The position numbers and the translations under genes were made by a program. The notes beneath the pieces were generated by a model. The model worked only from the letters and a program-made list of their open reading frames with translations, did no database searches and was not told the DNA's origin. A DNA stretch of 5,141 bases from Pseudomonadota bacterium (GTDB lineage: Bacteria > Pseudomonadota > Alphaproteobacteria > Acetobacterales > Acetobacteraceae): assembly GCA_023390705.1 (NCBI GenBank), contig JAEWCI010000385.1, positions 1 through 5,141 of the forward strand, read 5' to 3'. Within the stretch, counting starts at the first letter, position 1; each line of letters begins with the position of its first letter. Positions 1-5,141 of this stretch are shown here, in pieces.

Positions 1-1961
1 TTGATGTCCTGCACGCCGCGCAGGAAGGTCTGGGTGCCGGCTACGGCGGCCAGCGGGCGGCGCAGGCGGTTGATGACATCCGTCGCGGTGGTGCCGGGCC
101 GCTCCTCCAGCGGCTTCAGCGAGATGAACAGGCGCCCGGAGCTGACCGAACGGCCGCCGCCGCCGCCGACCGAGGTGCCGATGCTGGCTACCGCCGGGTC
201 GCGCATGACGATGGCGACCACCTGGTCCTGCAATTCCCGCATGCGCTGGAAGGAGGTATCGGGCGCCGACTGGATGAAGCCGAAGACCAGGCCGGTATCC
301 TGCTGCGGGAAGAAATCCTTGGGCACCACGGTGTAGAGCCACACCGTCACGCCGATCAGCGCGACCGTCAGGCTCACCATCGCCGCCTGGAAGCGCAGGG
401 TGAAGGCCAGGCTGCGCATGTAGCCGCGCACCAGCCCGTCCATCGCCGCCTCGAACCAGCGGGCCGGCAGGCTGGGCGGGCGCGGCGCGCGGGGCGCGAT
501 GCGGGCCGCGATCATCGGCGTGACGGTGAGCGAGACGAGGGCGGAGAGCCCGACCGCGATGGCCAGCGTGGCGGAGAACTCGCCGAATACCCGCCCCACC
601 ACCCCGGGCATGAAGAAGAGCGGGATGAAGACCGCGACCAGCGACAGGGTGATGGAGACGATGGTGAAGCCGATCTGCCGCGCGCCTTCCAGCGCCGCCT
701 GCATCGGCCGCATGCCGCGTTCCATCAGCCGCTGCATGTTCTCGATCATGACGATGGCGTCGTCCACCACGAAGCCGACCGAGATGGTCAGCGCCATGAG
801 CGAGAGATTGTTCAGGGAGAAGCCGGCCAGCCACATGCAGGCCAGGGTGCCGAGCAGGGAGAGCGGCACGGCGATGGCGGCCGCCAGCACCGCGGCGAAG
901 CGGCGCAGGAAGACCGCCACCACCATCACCACCAGCACGATGCTGATGAGCAGGGCGTCCTGCACCTCCGCCACGCTGGCGCGGATGGTCTCGGTGCGGT
1001 CGCGCACCACGTCGATGCGGATGCCGGCCGGCAGCCAGCGTTGCAGGCTGGGTGTCAGGGCGCGGATGCCGTCCACCACCTCCAGCACATTGGCATCGGG
1101 CTGCTTGAAGATGATGAGCAGCACGGCGGGGCGGCCGTTGTAGCTGCCGGCCTGGCGGCGGTCGCGCACCCCTTGTTCCACCCGCGCGACGGAGGAGACG
1201 CGCACCACCGCGCCATCCACCACGCGGATGATGACATCACCGAATTCCTCCGGCGTGGTCAGCCGGTCGTTCACCGCTATGGCGGCCGCCTGGTCGGTGC
1301 CGTCTATCAGCCCGGTGGCCTGGGTGACATTGGCGCGGCTGATGGCGGTGCGGATGTCGTCCAGGGAGACTCCGGCGGCGCGGGCGGCGGCGGGGTCCAC
1401 CTGCACCCGGACGGCCGGCTGCTCCGCCCCGCTGATGGCCACCTGCGCCACGCCGTCCACCTGGGCGATGCGCGGAGAGACGATGGAATCCGCCGCGTCA
1501 TAGACCTGGCCGGGAGTGACGGTGTCGGATGTCATGGCCAGGATCAGCACCGGCGCATCCGCCGGGTTGGCCTTTCGCACCGTGGGCGGGTTGGGCAGCG
1601 GCGGCAGGTCCGTGCCCGCGGCGTTGATCGCCGCCTGCACATCGCGCGCCGCATCGGCGATGCGGCGGCTGAGGTCGAACTGCACCACCACGGTGGTGCT
1701 GCCGATCGAGGAGGAGGAGGTGATCTCGCTGACCCCGCCGATGGCGCCCAGCCGGCGTTCCAGCGGCGCGGCGACGGAGGCCGCCATCACCGCCGGGTCC
1801 GCCCCCGGCTGGCTGGCCGAGACGACGATGGTGGGGAAGTCCACCCGGGGCAGCGGTGCCACCGGCAGCGCGACATAGGCAACGATGCCGGCCAGCGCGA
1901 TGCCCAGCGCCATCAGCGCGGTGGCGACCGGCCGGGCGATGAAGGGGGCCGAGATGGACAT
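1..1961 (-). CDS. mdtC: MdtC-type RND multidrug efflux transporter subunit (N-terminal 653 codons, cut by the window edge)
   Basis: Second RND pump subunit, expected to form a mixed trimer with the preceding MdtB-type protein. I translated it by hand: ATG at 1961-1959 opens MSISAPFIARPVATALM, and the frame has no stop down to base 1. Layout: TM1 about 12-31; porter/docking block to about 333; TM2-TM6 about 336-484; a Pro/Arg-rich cytoplasmic linker 488-500; TM7 about 526-546; then the start of the second periplasmic block, ending after GVQDI (649-653). About 370-390 residues are missing, including TM8-TM12 and the TM10 Lys. D400/D401 in TM4 (GFVVDDAIVMIEN) supply the visible part of the proton relay. 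MdtC-like marks are PVAPLPRVDFPTIVVSAS (33-50), the serine run TSSSSIGST (81-89), KANPADAPV (130-138) and GFSLNNLSLMALTI (380-393). A pentaglycine lies at 599-603. The stop is lost to the window edge, not to mutation. MuxC is the Pseudomonas counterpart. Confidence 0.9.
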   Translation of the reverse strand, partial: MSISAPFIARPVATALMALGIALAGIVAYVALPVAPLPRVDFPTIVVSASQPGADPAVMAASVAAPLERRLGAIGGVSEITSSSSIGSTTVVVQFDLSRRIADAARDVQAAINAAGTDLPPLPNPPTVRKANPADAPVLILAMTSDTVTPGQVYDAADSIVSPRIAQVDGVAQVAISGAEQPAVRVQVDPAAARAAGVSLDDIRTAISRANVTQATGLIDGTDQAAAIAVNDRLTTPEEFGDVIIRVVDGAVVRVSSVARVEQGVRDRRQAGSYNGRPAVLLIIFKQPDANVLEVVDGIRALTPSLQRWLPAGIRIDVVRDRTETIRASVAEVQDALLISIVLVVMVVAVFLRRFAAVLAAAIAVPLSLLGTLACMWLAGFSLNNLSLMALTISVGFVVDDAIVMIENMQRLMERGMRPMQAALEGARQIGFTIVSITLSLVAVFIPLFFMPGVVGRVFGEFSATLAIAVGLSALVSLTVTPMIAARIAPRAPRPPSLPARWFEAAMDGLVRGYMRSLAFTLRFQAAMVSLTVALIGVTVWLYTVVPKDFFPQQDTGLVFGFIQSAPDTSFQRMRELQDQVVAIVMRDPAVASIGTSVGGGGGRSVSSGRLFISLKPLEERPGTTATDVINRLRRPLAAVAGTQTFLRGVQDI
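736..777 (-). repeat. 42-base exact match to the paralogous pump gene (TM4 relay segment, MdtC-type copy)
   Basis: This segment encodes the core of TM4 and the residues after it (GFVVDDAIVMIEN and one more codon). It is identical base for base to 3857-3898 in the MdtB-type gene. It belongs to a longer collinear region at a constant offset of 3121 bases, which also includes exact matches at 619-641 and 654-679. This is a paralogy repeat inside coding sequence, not a mobile element. Confidence 0.85.
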
Positions 1962-1972
1962 GCTATTCCGCC
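1959..1972 (-). promoter_or_regulatory. Ribosome-binding site and 1-base junction between the MdtB-type stop and the MdtC-type start
   Basis: The minus strand reads GGCGGAATAGCATG. The MdtB-type stop TAG is at 1965-1963, one base (C) follows, and ATG begins at 1961. A purine-rich GGCGGA at 1972-1967 lies 5 bases before the ATG and is a plausible Shine-Dalgarno sequence embedded in the last codons of the preceding gene. It fixes the start of the second pump gene and implies coupled translation of the two subunits from one mRNA. Confidence 0.7.
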
Positions 1973-4900
1973 GGCGCCACGGCCTGGCTGCCGCCGCCCA
2001 GGCGTTCCCGCAGCCACTCGAAGCCGAGATAGATGACCGGCGTGGTGTAGAGCGTGATGACCTGCGACAGCAGCAGGCCACCGATCACCGAGACACCCAG
2101 CGGCAGCCGCAGCTCGCTGCCCGCGCCATGGCTCAGCACCAGCGGCACCGCGCCCAGCAGCGCCGCCATGGTGGTCATCATGATGGGCCGGAAACGCTTG
2201 AGACAGGCTTCCTCGATGGCATCGCGGGCGCTGCGATGGACCAGCACGCCGTGCGAATTGCGCACCACCTCGCGCTGCGCCGCCAGCGCGAAGTCGATCA
2301 TCATGATGGCGTTCTTCTTGACGATGCCCATCAGCAGCACGATGCCGATCAGCCCCACCACGGAAAGGTCCAGCCCGCAGGCCCACAATGCCAGCAGCGC
2401 GCCGATGCCGGCCGAAGGCAGGGTGGAGAGGATGGTCACGGGATGGATGGTGCTCTCGTAGAGAATGCCCAGCACGATGTAGATCACCACCACCGCCGCC
2501 AGGATCAGCCAGGGCGCGGAGGAGAGCGAGCGGGTGAACTCCGCCGCGTCGCCGGAGAAGCTGCCGGTGATGGTTTCCGGCAGGCCCAGCCCGGCCTGCG
2601 CCGCCTGCACCGCGCGCACCGCGGCGCCGAGCGAAACGCCATGCGCCACGTCGAAGCCGATGGTCACGGCGGGGAATTGGTCCTGGCGGTTCACCGTCAG
2701 CGGCCCGGCGCGGCGGCCGATGCGGGCGATCTCGGCCAGCGGCACCTGCGCGCCATTGGCCCCGGGCACCCGCAGCGTGCCGATCCGCGAAGGGTCGTCG
2801 CGGATGGCGGGCCCGGCCTCCAGCACCACGCGGTACTGGTTGGACTGGCCGTAGATGGTGGAGATCTGCCGCTGGCCGAAGGCCGAATACAGCACCTCGT
2901 CTATGGCCTGCATGGTGACGCCGAGCCGCGCCGCATGGTCGCGGTCCACCTCCAGCGTCACGCGCAGCCCGCCGTCGCGCTGGTCGGTCGTGATGCTTTC
3001 CAGCTCCGGCAGTTCGCGCAGCCGGGCGACCAGGCGCGGCGCGGCCTCGGCCAGTACCGCGGCATCGGCGTCCAGCAGGGTGTACTGGTATTGCGTGCTG
3101 CTGAGCCGGGCACCGATCTGGATGTCCTGCACCGGCTGCAACTGCACGGCGACGCCGGGGATCGCCTCCACCTTCGGGCGCAGCCGGGCGGCGATTTCGG
3201 CGGCGGAAGCGTCGCGCTCTCCGCGCGGCCGCAGCACGGCGGTGATGCGGCCGAGATTGCCGGCCAGGTTGATGGTGCCGGCGCCGACGACGGAGGTGAC
3301 GGCGACCACATCCGGGTCGGCCTGCACCGCCTCCGCCACCTGGCGCTGCAGCTCCGAGAGCCGGCGGAAGGAGGCATCCTGCGGCGCCTCCACCGTAACG
3401 GCGAGCAGGCTGGTGTCCTGGGCCGGCAGGAAGCCCTTGGGCACCACGACATAGAGCGCGATGGTGCCGGCCAGGGTCAGCACCGCCAGCAGCAGCATCA
3501 GCGCCTCATGCCGCAGCGCCCAGCGCAGCGTCCGGGCATAGAAACGCAGCATGGCGTCGAAGCCACGCTCCGCCAGCCGGGCGACGAGGCCGGGCCGGTC
3601 ATGCTCCGGTGAGCGCAGCATGCGCCCGGTCATCATCGGCGTCAGGGTCAGGGAGACGACCATGGAGACCATGACGGCGATGGTCATGGTGAGCGCGAAT
3701 TCGCGGAACAGCCGCCCCACCACCCCCTGCATGAAGAGCAGCGGGATGAAGACCGCGACCAGGGAGAGGGTCAGGGAGACGATGGTGAAGCCGATCTGCC
3801 TCGCGCCCTTGTAGGCGGCGGCCAGCGGGCTTTCCCCTTCCTCCATCAGCCGGACGATGTTCTCGATCATGACGATGGCGTCGTCCACCACGAAGCCGGT
3901 GGCGATGGTGAGCGCCATGAGCGAGAGGTTGTCCAGCGAGAAGCCGCAGAGCGCCATCACCCCGAAGGTGCCGATGATGGAGAGCGGCAGCGCCAGGCCG
4001 GGCACGAAGGTGGCGCGGGCGGTGCGCAGGAACAGGTAGATCACCGCCACCACCAGCACCACGGACAGCACCAGGGTCAGCTCCACCTCATGCACGCTGG
4101 CGCGGATGGTCTCCGTCCGGTCGCTCACCACATCCAGCCGGATGCCGGCGGGCAGCGCGGCCTCCAATTGCCGGAGCTGGCCGCGCAGCCGGTCCACGGT
4201 GGCGACGATATTGGCGCCGGGCTGGCGCTGCACTTCCAGCAGGACCGCCGGCCTGCCGTTGTACCAGGCGGCGTTGAGGGTGTTCTCCAGGTCCTCCCGC
4301 GCCGTGCCGACATCGCGCAGCCGCACCGGCGCGGTGCCGCGCCAGGCGATGATGAGGTCGGCGAAGGCATCGGCGCTGCCGATCTGGTCGTTGGCCATGA
4401 TGGCGGAGGCCTGGCGCGGCCCGTCCAGCCCGCCCTTGGGCCCGGCCTGGTTGGCCGCCGCGATGGCGGTGCGCACATCCTCCAGCGAAAGCCCGTAGGC
4501 CGCCAGCCGCTGCGGGTCCACCTGCAGCCGCACCGCCGGGCGCATGTTGCCCTGCACCGTCACGCGGCCGACGCCCGTCACCTGCGAGAGCCGCTGCGCC
4601 AGCAGCGTGTCCGCGGCATCCGAAAGCCGCGGGATCGGCAGGGTATCGCTGGTCAGCGCCAGGGTGATGATGGGCGGGTCGGCCGGGTTCACCTTGGCGT
4701 AGGTGGGCGGATAGGGCAGGTTGTTCGGCAAAGGGCCGCGCGCCGCGTTCAGCGCCGCCTGCACGTCCTGCGCCGCGTCGTCGATGTCCCGCCCGAGGTT
4801 GAATTGCAGGGTGATGCGGGACGTGCCGGGGCCGCTGACCGAGATCATGTCGGTCAGCCCCGCGATCTGCGCGAGCTGCCGTTCCAGCGGCGCCGTCACC

Positions 4901-5085
4901 AGCACCGCCACCGTCTCCGGCGAGGCGCCGGGCAATTGGGTGCTGACCTCGATGGTCGGGAAGTCCACTTCCGGCAGCGCGGAAACGGGCAGGCGCAGCC
5001 AGCCCAGCAGCCCGGCCAGCAGCACCGCCACGGCCAGCAGGGAAGTGGCGATGGGCCGCGCGATGAAGGGCGCGGAAAGGTTCAC
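1963..5085 (-). CDS. mdtB: MdtB-type RND multidrug efflux transporter subunit (complete, 1040 aa)
   Basis: Proton-driven inner-membrane pump subunit of the HAE1-RND family (AcrB relatives). In MdtABC/MuxABC systems it is known to assemble with an MdtC-type partner into a mixed trimer that exports compounds such as novobiocin and bile salts. The length equals that recalled for E. coli MdtB. Visible layout: TM1 about 12-30; first periplasmic porter/docking block 31-333, containing PVSALPEVDFPTI at 33-45; TM2-TM6 about 335-485; TM7 about 528-548; second periplasmic block 560-850; TM8-TM12 about 856-1022. Proton-relay residues are present: D401/D402 in TM4 (GFVVDDAIVMIEN), K924 in TM10 (GIVKKNAIMMIDFA), and R964 and T971 at TM11 (RFRPIMMTT). 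The motif VNPADPPI (132-139) and the block YIVLGILYES (869-878) match MdtB/MdtC relatives. The GTG start gives the standard short cytoplasmic lead SAPFIARPIAT before TM1. Compared with E. coli MdtB as remembered, the TM10-TM11 loop has about 9 extra residues. MuxB is the equivalent name in Pseudomonas. Confidence 0.93.
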   Translation of the reverse strand: MNLSAPFIARPIATSLLAVAVLLAGLLGWLRLPVSALPEVDFPTIEVSTQLPGASPETVAVLVTAPLERQLAQIAGLTDMISVSGPGTSRITLQFNLGRDIDDAAQDVQAALNAARGPLPNNLPYPPTYAKVNPADPPIITLALTSDTLPIPRLSDAADTLLAQRLSQVTGVGRVTVQGNMRPAVRLQVDPQRLAAYGLSLEDVRTAIAAANQAGPKGGLDGPRQASAIMANDQIGSADAFADLIIAWRGTAPVRLRDVGTAREDLENTLNAAWYNGRPAVLLEVQRQPGANIVATVDRLRGQLRQLEAALPAGIRLDVVSDRTETIRASVHEVELTLVLSVVLVVAVIYLFLRTARATFVPGLALPLSIIGTFGVMALCGFSLDNLSLMALTIATGFVVDDAIVMIENIVRLMEEGESPLAAAYKGARQIGFTIVSLTLSLVAVFIPLLFMQGVVGRLFREFALTMTIAVMVSMVVSLTLTPMMTGRMLRSPEHDRPGLVARLAERGFDAMLRFYARTLRWALRHEALMLLLAVLTLAGTIALYVVVPKGFLPAQDTSLLAVTVEAPQDASFRRLSELQRQVAEAVQADPDVVAVTSVVGAGTINLAGNLGRITAVLRPRGERDASAAEIAARLRPKVEAIPGVAVQLQPVQDIQIGARLSSTQYQYTLLDADAAVLAEAAPRLVARLRELPELESITTDQRDGGLRVTLEVDRDHAARLGVTMQAIDEVLYSAFGQRQISTIYGQSNQYRVVLEAGPAIRDDPSRIGTLRVPGANGAQVPLAEIARIGRRAGPLTVNRQDQFPAVTIGFDVAHGVSLGAAVRAVQAAQAGLGLPETITGSFSGDAAEFTRSLSSAPWLILAAVVVIYIVLGILYESTIHPVTILSTLPSAGIGALLALWACGLDLSVVGLIGIVLLMGIVKKNAIMMIDFALAAQREVVRNSHGVLVHRSARDAIEEACLKRFRPIMMTTMAALLGAVPLVLSHGAGSELRLPLGVSVIGGLLLSQVITLYTTPVIYLGFEWLRERLGGGSQAVAPAE
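3857..3898 (-). repeat. 42-base exact match to the paralogous pump gene (TM4 relay segment, MdtB-type copy)
   Basis: Partner of 736-777. It encodes the TM4 Asp-Asp motif of the MdtB-type pump. Neighbouring exact matches lie at 3740-3762 (23 bases) and 3775-3800 (26 bases), paired with 619-641 and 654-679. Strong protein constraint explains the shared amino acids; identical synonymous codons suggest shared codon bias or past gene conversion. Confidence 0.85.
5082..5085 (-). promoter_or_regulatory. 4-base stop/start overlap (GTGA) joining the adaptor-like gene to the MdtB-type gene
   Basis: On the minus strand the bases read GTGA: GTG (5085-5083) starts the pump gene and TGA (5084-5082) ends the upstream frame. 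Upstream there is only a weak Shine-Dalgarno candidate, GAGG at 5099-5096, about 10 bases before the GTG. A weak ribosome site plus the overlap suggests translation is coupled to the upstream gene by termination-reinitiation. The coupling is inferred; the overlap is seen directly. GTG is preferred over later starts because it gives the family-typical N terminus, and no methionine occurs again before residue 80. Confidence 0.7.
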
Positions 5086-5141
5086 TGCGGCGCCGCCTCG
5101 GCGGGCCGGCGGCGCGGCGCGCCTTCGCGCGGGGTATCGCC
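5082..5141 (-). CDS. C-terminal tail of upstream gene, probably the RND periplasmic adaptor (MdtA-like), partial
   Basis: The frame entering from the right edge reads 19 residues, GDTPREGAPRRRPAEAAPQ, then TGA at 5084-5082. The tail is rich in Pro, Arg, Ala and Glu and looks disordered. Such low-complexity extensions are common after the last beta domain of RND adaptors (membrane fusion proteins). No diagnostic domain lies within the window, so the assignment rests on context: in mdtABC and muxABC operons the gene directly before the MdtB-type pump encodes the adaptor, which links the inner-membrane pump to the outer-membrane channel. The stop overlaps the GTG start of the next gene by 4 bases (GTGA), which supports a shared operon and makes this frame credible despite its shortness. 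It could still be another protein; the reading frame is more secure than the identity. Confidence 0.6.
   Translation of the reverse strand, partial: GDTPREGAPRRRPAEAAPQ

Noticed and set aside
499..1143. Plus-strand open frame of 214 codons rich in Ser, Thr, Met and Arg
   Set aside because: It is the antisense of TM2-TM6 of the MdtC-type pump. A similar shadow (3551-3814 and 3857-4039) appears opposite the same region of the MdtB-type gene, which shows it is a by-product of the paralogous sequence.
1959..1965. Possibility that the two pump genes are one gene split by a frameshift or stop
   Set aside because: Each gene has its own complete RND N-terminal region, including TM1 and the SAPFIARP lead, and the first has all twelve expected membrane segments before its stop. 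They are separate tandem genes.
1041..2036. Plus-strand open frame of 331 codons antisense to the MdtC-type gene
   Set aside because: Same reasons: His/Gly/Arg/Asp-rich composition, no family resemblance, and full overlap with a gene showing conserved RND motifs.
1913..2386. Minus-strand 157-codon frame spanning the junction of the two pump genes, considered as a possible small coupled gene
   Set aside because: It overlaps both the conserved C terminus of the MdtB-type pump and the N terminus of the MdtC-type pump in a different frame, and its Gly/Ala/Arg/His-rich translation has no recognisable features.
2958..3452. Minus-strand open frame of 164 codons inside the MdtB-type gene in another frame
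   Set aside because: It is rich in Pro, Arg, Ser and Cys with no domain, and sits within the intact pump frame; an out-of-frame shadow.
1885..3612. Long plus-strand open frame of 575 codons opposite the end of the MdtB-type gene and the start of the MdtC-type gene
   Set aside because: It lies antisense to two well-recognised pump genes. Its translation is a His/Gln/Arg/Gly-rich low-complexity string with no recognisable domain or hydrophobic pattern, as expected for the complement of GC-rich coding DNA.

Overview
The window is dense, high-GC coding DNA (roughly 70% GC by eye, with G or C at most third codon positions). It is read entirely on the minus strand. Composition and protein flavour suggest a GC-rich proteobacterium, perhaps an alphaproteobacterium such as a Rhodospirillales/Acetobacteraceae member. 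That placement is inference; nothing in the window fixes the taxon.

Layout in transcription order, from high to low coordinates: (1) 5141-5082, the last 19 codons of an upstream gene, probably the periplasmic adaptor (membrane fusion protein) of an efflux pump. (2) 5085-1963, a complete 1040-residue RND inner-membrane transporter of the MdtB type. It starts at GTG and overlaps the upstream stop codon by 4 bases. (3) 1961-1, the first 653 codons of a second RND transporter of the MdtC type. It starts one base after the MdtB-type stop and runs off the left edge. There is no intergenic space above 1 bp, so no room for an internal promoter or terminator outside coding sequence.

The set matches the mdtABC / muxABC arrangement: one adaptor followed by two non-identical RND subunits that form a mixed trimer. 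The trimer works with the adaptor and an outer-membrane channel to expel compounds from the periplasm and inner-membrane leaflet, driven by the proton gradient. Both pump genes keep the TM4 Asp-Asp pair, and the complete one also keeps the TM10 Lys and TM11 Arg/Thr of the proton relay, so the system looks functional.

I see no mobile element, CRISPR array, RNA gene or novel system here. The points worth a second look are the tight translational coupling, long stretches of exact nucleotide identity between the two paralogues around TM4-TM5, a short extra loop between TM10 and TM11 of the MdtB-type protein, and a pentaglycine in the probable switch loop of the MdtC-type protein. The long plus-strand open frames are antisense shadows of the pump genes.
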